Source: Pseudomonas sp. Irchel s3b2
Lineage (GTDB): Bacteria; Pseudomonadota; Gammaproteobacteria; Pseudomonadales; Pseudomonadaceae
NCBI RefSeq assembly: GCF_900187445.1
Contig: NZ_FYEB01000019.1
Span: 1 to 64,000 of the forward strand
Length of the DNA: 64,000 bases
Direction of reading: 5' to 3'
Position 1 is the stretch's first letter; each line of letters opens with the position of its first letter. Position numbers and translations under genes: made by a program. This document shows, piece by piece, positions 25,847 to 34,127 of the stretch. Below the pieces are notes generated by a model that ran no database searches, was not told the DNA's origin, and saw only the letters and a list, made by a program, of their open reading frames with translations.

Positions 25847-26469
25847 ACTAACGCATTACGTTTTGCCATGTCGATGAGTTCAACCAGGGATTTGGCCTTG
25901 AGTTTTTGCATGAGTCGTTTTTTATAAGTGCTGACTGTCTTGTTGCTGAGAAACATGCCCTTGGCAATTTCCTTGTTGGTACGACCCTGGGCGAAAAGTT
26001 GTAATACCATCAGTTCTCGATCATTAACGGATTTAAATAATTCCAGATCGGCCCAGCGCGCGTCGTCGCGACGAACAGGGTTCAAGGCTTGGCTGGGGAA
26101 GTAGTTGTAACCTGATAAGACCGCTTTGATCGCACTCATCAGTTCACTGAGGTCCTCCTGCTTGCATACATAGCCCGAGGCACCGGACTGCATGCAGCGA
26201 ATACCGAAAAGTGTCGGGCACTGTGCAGTTAATACAAGTGTTTTGAGAGGGGTGCTCATGGCGTTGAAACGGGCAAGAACTTCCAGACCATCCAGTTTGG
26301 GAATACTGATGTCGAGAATGATCAGGTCAGGCATGCATTCGCGAACCATCTGCATTGCATCGACCCCATTGTCAGTTTCGCCGACGACTTTGTAACCTTC
26401 ATGTTCCAGCAGCATTCGAACGGCAAGACGGATGACAGGGTGATCGTCGACAATAAAAACGGAGTTCAT
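25843..26469 (-). CDS. BvgA-type response regulator (NarL/LuxR family)
   Basis: A 208-residue regulator starting MNSVFIVDDHPVIRLAVRML. It has a receiver domain with phosphoacceptor Asp in LIILDISIPKLDGLEV and a C-terminal LuxR helix-turn-helix (KEIAKGMFLSNKTVSTYKKR). The ATG at 26469 is preferred over an upstream in-frame codon because homology begins there. It lies directly upstream of, and overlaps by four bases, the BvgS-like kinase, its obvious phosphodonor. Confidence 0.9.
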   Translation of the reverse strand: MNSVFIVDDHPVIRLAVRMLLEHEGYKVVGETDNGVDAMQMVRECMPDLIILDISIPKLDGLEVLARFNAMSTPLKTLVLTAQCPTLFGIRCMQSGASGYVCKQEDLSELMSAIKAVLSGYNYFPSQALNPVRRDDARWADLELFKSVNDRELMVLQLFAQGRTNKEIAKGMFLSNKTVSTYKKRLMQKLKAKSLVELIDMAKRNALV

Positions 26470-26557
26470 AATCAAATCCCATGCGTGCACAAATAAAGCG
26501 CGCACCTTAGCTCAGATAGTTGAGGGGCCGCATGAACTGAGGGGGCTATAGCAGCAA

Positions 26558-26596
26558 TATAGGAAAAGTCCTACAACTGAAGAAGAATAGGACTAC
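26558..26596. promoter_or_regulatory. Candidate autoregulatory sites of the BvgA-like regulator
   Basis: An imperfect 18-base palindrome TATAGGAAAAGTCCTACA at 26558-26575 is followed by a TAGGACTAC half-site at 26588-26596. They lie 90-125 bases upstream of the regulator gene and about 130 bases after the end of the receiver gene. BvgA-like proteins usually bind arrays of such half-sites upstream of their own operon. Confidence 0.4.
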
Positions 26597-26725
26597 GTAT
26601 CAACTAGGGTTTGCATGAGGAAAGGCGAAAGTTCGGTAGGAGTAATCAAGGGGTTGAAAGCGTTGAGTTAGAGGTTTGAATCTATACCTTGGTCATTGTT
26701 TTAGTGTGTTCGGGTTTTTGCGTTT

Positions 26726-27130
26726 TTATAGTGAGGCTAAGGTCAACAAGTTTCTGAAGTCTGATTGTTTCAATGGCTTGATCAAGTAACCGAGCAAGGG
26801 CAGTCCATGTTCGTAAGCCATTACTTTAAGTTTGTCCAGTTCGGCGGGTGTCAGGCTGCTCAGAAGTATTGCCTGTCTGATCATCCCCCGGCGACTGGCG
26901 TATTCGATCAAATCAAGGCCTGGAAGGTCGGGCAGGCATTGATCGCACAGAAGAATATCGAATGGTTGCGCAGCTTTGAGCATATGTTGCAAAGCGCTTT
27001 CGGCACTGTCAGTAGCGGTCAGTTGGGTGAAGCCATAACTCTCGAGCAGGTATTGAGTCGCTCGTAGCTGAAAGGGATGATCTTCCACCAGCAAGATGCG
27101 CCAATCATGTTTGAACATAGGAGTTTTCAT
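26726..27130 (-). CDS. Stand-alone receiver protein, RocR-like without EAL domain
   Basis: A 134-residue protein that is only a receiver domain. The acidic pocket is in LLVEDHPFQ, phosphoacceptor Asp in ILLCDQCLPDLPGLDL, the conserved Ser in ILLSSLTP and Lys in YLIKPLK. The wording resembles the receiver of RocR, the EAL phosphodiesterase partnered with the BvgS-like RocS1, but no EAL or other output domain follows. It lies upstream of the BvgAS-like pair on the same strand, so it may titrate phosphate or act on the kinase. Gap of 256 bases to the regulator. Confidence 0.8.
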   Translation of the reverse strand: MKTPMFKHDWRILLVEDHPFQLRATQYLLESYGFTQLTATDSAESALQHMLKAAQPFDILLCDQCLPDLPGLDLIEYASRRGMIRQAILLSSLTPAELDKLKVMAYEHGLPLLGYLIKPLKQSDFRNLLTLASL

Positions 27131-27299
27131 GCGTCATCTGTCGAGCCGGGAATGTGATTATTTCGCGAGACGGTCGAACAATCGATCAGTCAGCTCTGCA
27201 CAAGGTGTAGGGCGATTCTGTCGATGTTGAAATACAGATGAATGTCGAGGAATTCGATCAGCCGTTCAGCGTTCTCTGGCACGGCTGATCGATACATTT

Positions 27300-28631
27300 T
27301 TATCGGTGGCTTGAACGACCGGTCATTTCCAGCGCCATTTCACCGGCATAGCTGTCGGTCATACCGGCGATGAAATCAATCATGCGCAAGAAGGAGGTGT
27401 GTAAAGGGCCATGAGGATCGGGCGCATTGTTGCCCAACAGGTCGAGTATGCGGCGGTTTTTGAAGGAGGGCGTACGGCCGTTGTGCTGTTCCAGTGCCGC
27501 GCCGCAAAAGGCGTTGAGCAGGATTTCCAGGGTGGTGTAGGCGCCTATTTCGTGGAGTGTCTTGCGCTTGTCCTGGAAGATTTTTTTGCGCGCCATGTCC
27601 TTGGCATTCAAGACGCAGCGTTTGGCGGGGCCATGCATGTGTTCCACCAGGTCGCCAGGCAGCGTGCCGGCCAGCAGCGCGTCCTGTTGCTCGACGAACG
27701 CTCGGGCTGCTGCGTTGGTCAGGTGTTCGATGGCTTTACCCCGCAGGATCGCCAGTTTGCGCCGACGCGAATCCTGCGGACCGAGCTGGCGATAGGTTTC
27801 CGGGAGATCGTCGCCCACCAGGTCCAGCAGCAGAGACTCGACTTCGGTGTATTCCAGCAGCTCCATTTCCAGGCCATCTTCCAGATCGATCAGCGCGTAG
27901 CAGATGTCGTCGGCAGCCTCCATCAGGTACACCAACGGATGGCGCGCCCAGCGCTGTTCGTCCAGCTGGGGCAGGCCGAGTTTATGAGCGATCTGTTCCA
28001 GCAGCGGCAGCTCGCTCTGATAGCAACCGAACTTGTGCTTCTTGTAGCCCAGTGAGTCGGCGTGTCGAGCAGTCCACGGGTATTTCAGGTAAGTGCCCAG
28101 CGTGGCGTAGGTCAGCCGGGTTCCCCCTTCGAACTGGTGGTATTCAAGCTGGGTAAGCACTCGGAAACCTTGGGCATTGCCTTCGAAATTGAGGAAGTCA
28201 TTGCGTTCGGTTTCGCTCATGGCATCCAGCCAGCCACGGCCTGCGGCCTGCTGAAACCAGTGGCGGATCGCGTCTTCACCGGAATGACCGAAGGGCGGAT
28301 TACCGATGTCATGGGCCAGGCAAGCCGATTGCACCACCATTCCCAGGTCGCTCGGTTCGCACCAGTCGGGCAGGGCGCTGCGGATGGTTTCACCGACACG
28401 CATGCCCAGCGAACGGCCGACACAGCTGACTTCCAGCGAGTGGGTCAGGCGCGTGTGGATGTGGTCGTTGCTGGAGACCGGATGGACCTGGGTCTTACGC
28501 CCGAGACGGCGAAACGCGCCCGAAAAAATAATGCGGTCGTGGTCTTTATGGAAAGGGCTGCGGCCGAGTTCTTCCGGGCTGTGCACAGGCTTTCCGAGGC
28601 GTTCGCGGGTAAGCAGGGTTTGCCAATCCAA
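27300..28631 (-). CDS. dgt: Deoxyguanosinetriphosphate triphosphohydrolase-like HD enzyme
   Basis: A 443-residue HD-domain dNTP triphosphohydrolase. The N-terminal block RSPFHKDHDRIIFSGAFRRL, HTRLTHSLEVS (first His), CLAHDIGNPPFGHSGEDA (the HD pair) and LMEAADDICYALIDLEDG (last Asp) are all present. It splits dGTP, or dNTPs in general, to nucleoside and triphosphate. The 223 bases upstream (28632-28854) show no gene. A downstream gap of 169 bases leads to the receiver gene. Confidence 0.93.
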   Translation of the reverse strand: MDWQTLLTRERLGKPVHSPEELGRSPFHKDHDRIIFSGAFRRLGRKTQVHPVSSNDHIHTRLTHSLEVSCVGRSLGMRVGETIRSALPDWCEPSDLGMVVQSACLAHDIGNPPFGHSGEDAIRHWFQQAAGRGWLDAMSETERNDFLNFEGNAQGFRVLTQLEYHQFEGGTRLTYATLGTYLKYPWTARHADSLGYKKHKFGCYQSELPLLEQIAHKLGLPQLDEQRWARHPLVYLMEAADDICYALIDLEDGLEMELLEYTEVESLLLDLVGDDLPETYRQLGPQDSRRRKLAILRGKAIEHLTNAAARAFVEQQDALLAGTLPGDLVEHMHGPAKRCVLNAKDMARKKIFQDKRKTLHEIGAYTTLEILLNAFCGAALEQHNGRTPSFKNRRILDLLGNNAPDPHGPLHTSFLRMIDFIAGMTDSYAGEMALEMTGRSSHR

Positions 28632-28854
28632 GGCTGGTTTCTCCGTCAGGTGACTGATCCCCTAGCTTCCCGGTTCGCGTCGGTACCTGCAAGGGGAACT
28701 ACAGCCCTGCCGTATCGATATCGATGAGCAGCAGTCGCTCGCCGTAAGGTTTTGTTCCGGGTAAACCTGGACACCAGGCAGGCACGCAGGATCAACCTCT
28801 GGTTAAAGAGGTTAATCCCGCAGGTATAGCAAGAATGCAGCCAGACAGGACTGA

Positions 28855-29196
28855 TTAATGTTTGCGCGAAGCGCTTTGCATGATCAGCTTGATCAGTGGC
28901 CCCAGCGTGACGCCCAGGCGAGCCAACCGAGTCAGGCTGCCAATACCGCCACCCTTGGCACCCTTGCCGGTCAGAAAGCCCAACCCGATCACGGCCGCGA
29001 TACCCCAGAGCGGGGCATGTTTGATGCCAAAGCCATCTTGCAGGTTTTGCGTCATGCCACGCACCCGTTGCAGGGGTTGCAGCAGGTGTTGGGATTCGTG
29101 GCGAATTTCCTGGCGATGCATTTCCATACGCAGGCGGATTAGCGCCTTGCGCATTTCCGTGCGTGAGCTGTTGCGGGGAAGTTCAGGCATGCTCAT
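28855..29196 (-). CDS. Small inner-membrane protein (YqjK-like position)
   Basis: A 113-residue protein. The N-terminal half is basic and helical (EMRKALIRLRMEMHRQEIRH). Then come a hydrophobic segment, APLWGIAAVIGLGFL, a glycine-rich turn and a second hydrophobic stretch near the C-terminus. It is the last gene of a three-gene operon and starts in the stop codon of the holin-family gene (ATGA). In E. coli the corresponding slot is yqjK. No function is known. Confidence 0.75.
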   Translation of the reverse strand: MSMPELPRNSSRTEMRKALIRLRMEMHRQEIRHESQHLLQPLQRVRGMTQNLQDGFGIKHAPLWGIAAVIGLGFLTGKGAKGGGIGSLTRLARLGVTLGPLIKLIMQSASRKH

Positions 29197-29582
29197 GGCA
29201 ACAGACGCTCCCGATCATTGGCCAGCTCTTCCAGGGTGCCGTTGAAGGGCGAGGACTCATCGAAAATCGCCGCTCTCAAGCGCATCGCACAGAACAACGC
29301 TGCGAGGGTGTAGAACACACAGAGCCCGATGATTGCTGCCAGGCGATAGGTGTCCCAAAACAGGATCAACACCAGCGTCGACAAGCCCACCAGCAACAAC
29401 AAGGCAAAGACCAGCGTCAGGCCTGCAAACAGCAACAGGCTTACGGTGCGTGCTTTTTGTTCCTGCAATTCAATGCCGAACAGTTCGACATGGCTGTGCA
29501 GTAGTCCAAGAAACGCGGCACCGAGGCGCCGCGGTGATGAGCCGGTGCCCGTCGAGGACGAGCCGGATTCGCCGATCGCCAT
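29193..29582 (-). CDS. Phage-holin-family (YqjE/DUF1469) membrane protein
   Basis: A 129-residue protein with two long adjacent hydrophobic segments (about residues 50-75 and 80-105). LLHSHVELFGIELQEQK precedes the first. This is the YqjE pattern, annotated holin III but chromosomal and unrelated to prophage here. It sits one base after the DUF883 gene stop and overlaps the next gene by four bases, so all three form one translational unit. Confidence 0.85.
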   Translation of the reverse strand: MAIGESGSSSTGTGSSPRRLGAAFLGLLHSHVELFGIELQEQKARTVSLLLFAGLTLVFALLLLVGLSTLVLILFWDTYRLAAIIGLCVFYTLAALFCAMRLRAAIFDESSPFNGTLEELANDRERLLP

Positions 29583-29583
29583 A

Positions 29584-29898
29584 TCAGCGCCGAGTAGCCA
29601 GCAGGCCGATCAGGAAACCCACGCCAGCCGCGATTCCGACCGATTGCCATGGGTTGGCCTGGACGTAATCTTCCGTGGCGGTGACAGCGGCTTTGCCGCG
29701 CTCGCGCACAGAGTCTTCGGTCAATCTCAGGGTTTCCCGCGCGCGCAGCAGACTGTCATGGATCTGCTGGCGCAATTCATCGGCTTGATCACCAGCCAGG
29801 GATTTGGTGTGTTCCAGCAACCTTTCGGTGTCGGTGACCAGTGTCTGAAAATCTTCCATCAGAACTTCTTGAGCAGTCTTTGCTGTGGTGCGTGCCAT
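29584..29898 (-). CDS. DUF883 (YqjD/ElaB-like) membrane-anchored protein
   Basis: A 104-residue protein. It has a long amphipathic helical region (LVTDTERLLEHTKSLAGDQA), then the signature VQANPWQSVGIAAGVGFLIG with a C-terminal anchor and an RR end. E. coli YqjD and ElaB of this family are tail-anchored and bind stationary-phase ribosomes; that role is inferred only by family. The ATG at 29898 has GGAG upstream. First gene of the operon. Confidence 0.88.
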   Translation of the reverse strand: MARTTAKTAQEVLMEDFQTLVTDTERLLEHTKSLAGDQADELRQQIHDSLLRARETLRLTEDSVRERGKAAVTATEDYVQANPWQSVGIAAGVGFLIGLLATRR

Positions 29899-30202
29899 TG
29901 GTGATCTCCGTGAGTGGCTTCTGAAGCGTTCGAGTATGAGCCTTGCGTGAAGGTTCAGTACAAATGACTGGTACAACTTTTGCTATGTCGTGGTGCGTCA
30001 GCCTGCGCCATTGCGCTGTTGCTGGGCATGATTTCAGGAAAACCTTAACTCAAACAATCAAAACTCGCGCGAAGACTGCGGTCTTGCGCGCCAAAGTGGT
30101 TCATCCAGTTAGCGCTGCAGTCTGGGTGAGCTGCAACTTGGTGCGTCAGCCATCTGCGCGAACTGCTTTGGTGCTTTTTTCAGCCTTCAGGTCTGCCAAT
30201 CC
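29899..30202. other. Gap between the YqjD-type operon and the ammonium channel gene
   Basis: No gene seen in 304 bases. It contains a stem with one bulge at 30067-30091 (GCGCGAAGAC with GTCTTGCGCGC) and a 13-base direct repeat TGGTGCGTCAGCC at 29991 and 30139. Neither has an obvious role. No clear sigma-54 site was found before the ammonium gene. Confidence 0.5.
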
Positions 30203-31411
30203 ATGGAAAATCTGCAAAGCGCTGTGGACAGTCTGGTCCATAGCTCCAATACATTGTTCATTCTCCTCGGTGCCGTCATGGTTTTGGCCATGCACGCCGG
30301 TTTCGCCTTTCTCGAGGTGGGTACGGTTCGACAAAAGAACCAAGTCAATGCCTTGTCGAAGATCCTCAGCGACTTCGCCATTTCGACCCTGGCCTACTTC
30401 TTTATAGGCTATTGGATTTCTTACGGGGTCACTTTCATGCAACCGGCGGCGGTGATTACTGCCGACCATGGCTATGGGCTGGTGAAGTTTTTCTTTCTGC
30501 TGACCTTTGCTGCGGCGATACCGGCAATCATTTCCGGAGGCATCGCCGAGCGCGCCCGGTTCGTCCCGCAGTTGTGTGCGACGGCGTTGATTGTGGCGTT
30601 CATCTATCCCTTCTTCGAAGGCATGATCTGGAATGGTAACTTCGGTTTGCAAGCCTGGTTGCTGGAACGCTTTGGCGCCAGCTTCCATGACTTCGCAGGC
30701 TCCGTGGTGGTTCACGCCATGGGCGGCTGGCTGGCACTTGCGGCGGTGTTGTTGCTCGGCCCAAGGCAAGGTCGTTATCGCGATGGGCGACTCGTGGCAT
30801 TCGCACCGTCGAGCATTCCCTTTCTGGCGTTGGGTTCGTGGATTTTGATCGTTGGCTGGTTCGGCTTCAACGTGATGAGCGCCCAGACGCTGCAAGGGGT
30901 CAGTGGGCTGGTGGCGGTGAACTCGCTCATGGCCATGGTCGGCGGCACTGTGACGGCGCTGATCGTCGGGCGCAATGACCCGGGCTTTCTGCACAACGGC
31001 CCGCTGGCCGGATTGGTGGCGATCTGCGCCGGATCGGATCTGATGCACCCGGTGGGCGCGTTGCTGACCGGTGCCATTGCCGGGGCATTGTTTGTCTGGT
31101 GCTTTACCGCGGCTCAAGGCAAATGGCGTATCGACGATGTGCTGGGCGTCTGGCCTCTGCATGGACTGTGTGGTGTCTGGGGTGGGATCGCTTGCGGCAT
31201 CTTCGGTCAAACCGCCTTGGGTGGTTTGGGGGGTGTGAGCCTGATCAGTCAGTTGATCGGTACTTCTCTGGGGGTGATTGTGGCGCTGGCAGGTGGTTTT
31301 GCGGTGTATGGCGCGATCAAGACGTTCCATGGTCTGCGCCTGAGCCAGGAAGAGGAATATCACGGCGCGGACCTGTCGGTGCACAAGATCGGTGCCGTGA
31401 GTCAGGATTGA
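30203..31411 (+). CDS. AmtB/Rh-family ammonium channel
   Basis: A 402-residue polytopic protein of the ammonium transporter family. The paired pore histidines are in SVVVHAMGGWLAL and WPLHGLCGVWGG; the phenylalanine gate and ISGGIAERARF and SSIPFLALGSWIL blocks fit AmtB. There is no cleavable signal as in E. coli AmtB. No glnK gene adjoins, so it is probably a second ammonium channel not under the glnK-amtB unit. It ends one base before the end of the antiporter gene on the other strand. Confidence 0.9.
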   Translation: MENLQSAVDSLVHSSNTLFILLGAVMVLAMHAGFAFLEVGTVRQKNQVNALSKILSDFAISTLAYFFIGYWISYGVTFMQPAAVITADHGYGLVKFFFLLTFAAAIPAIISGGIAERARFVPQLCATALIVAFIYPFFEGMIWNGNFGLQAWLLERFGASFHDFAGSVVVHAMGGWLALAAVLLLGPRQGRYRDGRLVAFAPSSIPFLALGSWILIVGWFGFNVMSAQTLQGVSGLVAVNSLMAMVGGTVTALIVGRNDPGFLHNGPLAGLVAICAGSDLMHPVGALLTGAIAGALFVWCFTAAQGKWRIDDVLGVWPLHGLCGVWGGIACGIFGQTALGGLGGVSLISQLIGTSLGVIVALAGGFAVYGAIKTFHGLRLSQEEEYHGADLSVHKIGAVSQD

Positions 31412-31412
31412 A

Positions 31413-33125
31413 TCACCGTTCCTCATCGTCGGCGCCGGGGTAAAAGCCGTGCAACAGGCGATAGCGGTCATGCCGTACTTGATCGACCCGGTCTCGCACC
31501 TGCTGGCCGGGTATTCCCAGCATGATCAGCGCATGGGAGGCGAGCATCAGGCTCGACTCCAGTAACTCGGGTACGACTTCGCTGGCGCCCGCCGACTTCA
31601 ACTCGGCCAACTGACTGTCGTCCCGTGTGCGTACCAGGATCGGTACGCTAGGGTTGAATCGGCGTGCCTCCTTGAGTATCAACAGTGCGATGTCCGTCTG
31701 GTCCACGGCGACCACCAGCAGTCTGGCACGCTCCAGCCCTATCGCGACCAGCAGTTCACCGCGACGTGAGTCGCCGTAATGAACACAGCGTTCATTGACG
31801 GCTGCCTCCCGAACCCGCACCGGGTCGCTATCCAGCGCAATGTAAGGTTGATCTACATTACGCAGGACCCGCCCGATGGACTGGCCTACACGGCCGTAGC
31901 CACAAATCACTACGTGATTGTGCAAGCCTGCATTGAGCGCGCTGATTTCTTCGAGTTCGGCTTCTTCGTTGGGCTTGTGGTGCAGACGTGTGGCGATGTG
32001 GGGAGCGGCGCGCAGCAATAAAGGCGTCGCCACCATCGAGCAGAACGTGGCAGCCAGCAGCAGGCCACCGAAGTCGGCGGGCATCAGTTTGTTCTGCTGC
32101 ATCTGTGTCATCAGGGCAAAGCAGAATTCGCCCCCTTGCGCCAATGCCAGGCCGCTGCGCCAGGCGGTTTCGACATCGCTGCCGCGCCATTTGACCAGCA
32201 GCGCGACCACGGTGCCTTTGATCAGTAGTAACCCCAGCGTCAAACCGAGAATCGGCAGGCCGTGGCTGGCAAACAACCGCAAGTCGATCAACATGCCGAT
32301 GCTGACGAAGAACACGCCGAGCAGAATGTCGCGGAACGGACGGATGTCCGCCTCGATCTGATGTCGGTAGTGGCTTTCCCCCAGCAGCATGCCGGCGAGA
32401 AAGGCGCCCAGGGCAGGGGAGAGGCCGAGCAGGTGAGTCAGCCAGGCCGTTAGCAAAACGATCACCAGCGCCAACAGCACGAACAGCTCCGCGGACCGGG
32501 ACGCGGCGACTTCATGGAACAGCCGTGGTAGAAACCAGCGACTGACCAGCAGCAGCCCGACGAACAGCACTATGGTCTTGCCCAGCGTCAATGGCAGCGC
32601 CCAGTACCAGGCTTGGTCGCTGCTGCCGGCAAACACTGGCACCAGGGTCAGTAGCAATACCGCGACCACGTCCTGGAACAAGAGCACGGCGATGGCATTC
32701 TGGCCGTGGCGACTGAAAAGCTCACCGAGGCTGCTCAGTTCCTTGCTGACAATGGCGGTGGACGACAGTGCCAAACCAGCACCGAGTAACAGTGCAGGTG
32801 TGGTCGGCATGCCGAACAGCATCAGCAACCCCCCCAGAACAATCCCGGAACCCAGCACTTGCAGGCTGCCCAGGCCAAATACCACTCGACGCAGTGCGAG
32901 CATTTTCGCCAGGGAAAACTCAAGCCCGAGGGAGAACAGCAAGAACACCACGCCCAACTCGGCAAGGTCGGGCAATTCTTCGCTTTCATTTACCCAGTTG
33001 AACGCGGTCGGCCCGATCATCAGCCCCACGCACAAATAGCCCAGCACCGGTGGCAAACGCAGGCGCTGGAACAGTGCAATCACCACCAGCGAGGAGGTGA
33101 AGATGATCAACAGATTGGCGAACAC
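31413..33125 (-). CDS. CPA2 monovalent cation/proton antiporter with TrkA-N domain (KefB/C-like)
   Basis: A 570-residue protein with about 12 membrane segments of the Na/H-exchanger fold: LPPVLGYLCVGLMIGP, LFSLGLEFS, SSTAIVSKEL. A cytosolic Rossmann RCK domain follows from residue 400, with NAD motif VVICGYGRVGQSIGRVL and DSDPVRVREA. This is the KefB/KefC plan, potassium efflux gated by nucleotide or glutathione adducts. No ancillary KefF/KefG gene is adjacent, so gating is unknown. The start lies 209 bases from the divergent glutaredoxin gene. Confidence 0.88.
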   Translation of the reverse strand: MFANLLIIFTSSLVVIALFQRLRLPPVLGYLCVGLMIGPTAFNWVNESEELPDLAELGVVFLLFSLGLEFSLAKMLALRRVVFGLGSLQVLGSGIVLGGLLMLFGMPTTPALLLGAGLALSSTAIVSKELSSLGELFSRHGQNAIAVLLFQDVVAVLLLTLVPVFAGSSDQAWYWALPLTLGKTIVLFVGLLLVSRWFLPRLFHEVAASRSAELFVLLALVIVLLTAWLTHLLGLSPALGAFLAGMLLGESHYRHQIEADIRPFRDILLGVFFVSIGMLIDLRLFASHGLPILGLTLGLLLIKGTVVALLVKWRGSDVETAWRSGLALAQGGEFCFALMTQMQQNKLMPADFGGLLLAATFCSMVATPLLLRAAPHIATRLHHKPNEEAELEEISALNAGLHNHVVICGYGRVGQSIGRVLRNVDQPYIALDSDPVRVREAAVNERCVHYGDSRRGELLVAIGLERARLLVVAVDQTDIALLILKEARRFNPSVPILVRTRDDSQLAELKSAGASEVVPELLESSLMLASHALIMLGIPGQQVRDRVDQVRHDRYRLLHGFYPGADDEER

Positions 33126-33334
33126 AAAAAACTCCCGTGAGGGTTCTGACTACTCAAGCGTAGAGGCAAAAAAAAAGCGAGCATCGCGCAAATGACAGTT
33201 GAGGCGAATGATGTGCGTCAGGAGTTTGCCGAAATCTCTTGAAATCAGCCATTGCTCGGACATGTGGGGCGTCGGCTCGACTGCTTCTGATAGCGGGCCT
33301 AGAATGAGCGCTTACTTCGTTTGGTCTTGTCGTC

Positions 33335-33583
33335 ATGCCTCCTGAATGTCGCCTGTTCGGTACCCTTGGTTGCCATCTTTGTGAAGTCGCCGAAGCACTT
33401 CTGATGCCCTTTGTCGAGAATGGTTTGTTGGTGGAGTTGGTCGACATCGCGGAAAACGAAGACTGGGTCGAAGACTATGGTTTGCGTATACCGGTGCTGC
33501 GACGTCTTGATAACGGCGCTGAACTCGATTGGCCCTTCGATGCGGATCAGGTCGTAGCGTTCCTGAGCCGTGACGCCAGCTGA
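33335..33583 (+). CDS. Glutaredoxin-family protein
   Basis: An 82-residue thioredoxin-fold protein with the active site FGTLGCHLCEVAE, a CxxC at residues 13-16, and the cis-Pro in LRIPVLRRL. This is the DUF836/glutaredoxin-like small family found in proteobacteria. Reduction partner and target are unknown. It is followed by the LexA-box gene after 151 bases, which contain its own promoter, so it is probably a separate unit. Confidence 0.88.
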   Translation: MPPECRLFGTLGCHLCEVAEALLMPFVENGLLVELVDIAENEDWVEDYGLRIPVLRRLDNGAELDWPFDADQVVAFLSRDAS

Positions 33584-33642
33584 AGACGTCCCACCCGTCG
33601 CGGTCCTGGTTTCATCCATTGGCGAAACGTTGGTTATTCGGT

Positions 33643-33662
33643 TACTGTATGTGCATACAGTT
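33643..33662 (+). promoter_or_regulatory. LexA (SOS) box
   Basis: TACTGTATGTGCATACAGTT is a near-perfect 20-base LexA site with CTGT-N8-ACAG at 33645-33660. The inner eight bases form a palindrome. It sits 73 bases upstream of the next start codon, a typical promoter distance. Confidence 0.9.
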
Positions 33663-33734
33663 ATTCCGATTGCCTGCCATGCTTCTCCCTGTTTCGGGTT
33701 TGGCAGTCGATCCCGGACGTCAGAGGGATGAACC

Positions 33735-34055
33735 TTGGTCAATGTCGAGCAATTGAAGAGCAGTGTGAATCGGATGTCGGCGGACGTGGTGCGCGAGGCC
33801 GTCCTCGAATTGCGTCTGGATGGCCTGGTCACGGAGGGGAAAACGCCCTTCAATAAATTGCATTTCAATACCTGTTTCGCCGAAATCGAAGCCTTGTTCC
33901 AGCGTGCGGGCTATCACCGACAGCTGGATGTCGTGGGCTATCAGGGTTTGTTGTATGCGCTTTATGATCCGGGTCGCTGGGAAGCGGTCGATGTGCTGCG
34001 CTGGCTCAAGGAGTTCACCGAAGCGGCCGCTCGAACACAGTCGATACCGGCCTGA
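33735..34055 (+). CDS. Conserved small protein of unknown function, predicted SOS-regulated
   Basis: A 106-residue protein without signal or membrane segment. It starts at TTG with GAGGG about eight bases upstream. The N-terminal 35 residues look like a helical, DNA-binding-like unit (VNVEQLKSSVNRMSADVVRE); the second half is aromatic-rich (HRQLDVVGYQGLLYALYDPG, WEAVDVLRWLKEF). I do not recognise a named family. The LexA box just upstream predicts DNA-damage induction. It could have a role in repair, replication arrest or division control. Followed after 72 bases by the pseudouridine synthase gene. Confidence 0.8.
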   Translation: MVNVEQLKSSVNRMSADVVREAVLELRLDGLVTEGKTPFNKLHFNTCFAEIEALFQRAGYHRQLDVVGYQGLLYALYDPGRWEAVDVLRWLKEFTEAAARTQSIPA

Positions 34056-34127
34056 GGATTCTCTTCTAGGTTCGTTCCGGTCACTGTTGGATAATGCCGC
34101 TCTGTATTGAGGGTTAGAGTTTTTCGT

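Noticed and set aside
29193..29582. Holin annotation suggesting a prophage remnant
   Set aside because: The gene belongs to the chromosomal YqjD-YqjE-YqjK-type operon, and no other phage gene is near.
29991..30151. 13-base direct repeat TGGTGCGTCAGCC in the gap before the ammonium channel gene
   Set aside because: Only two copies, no symmetry, no target-site logic or mobile gene. It may be chance or a small duplication.
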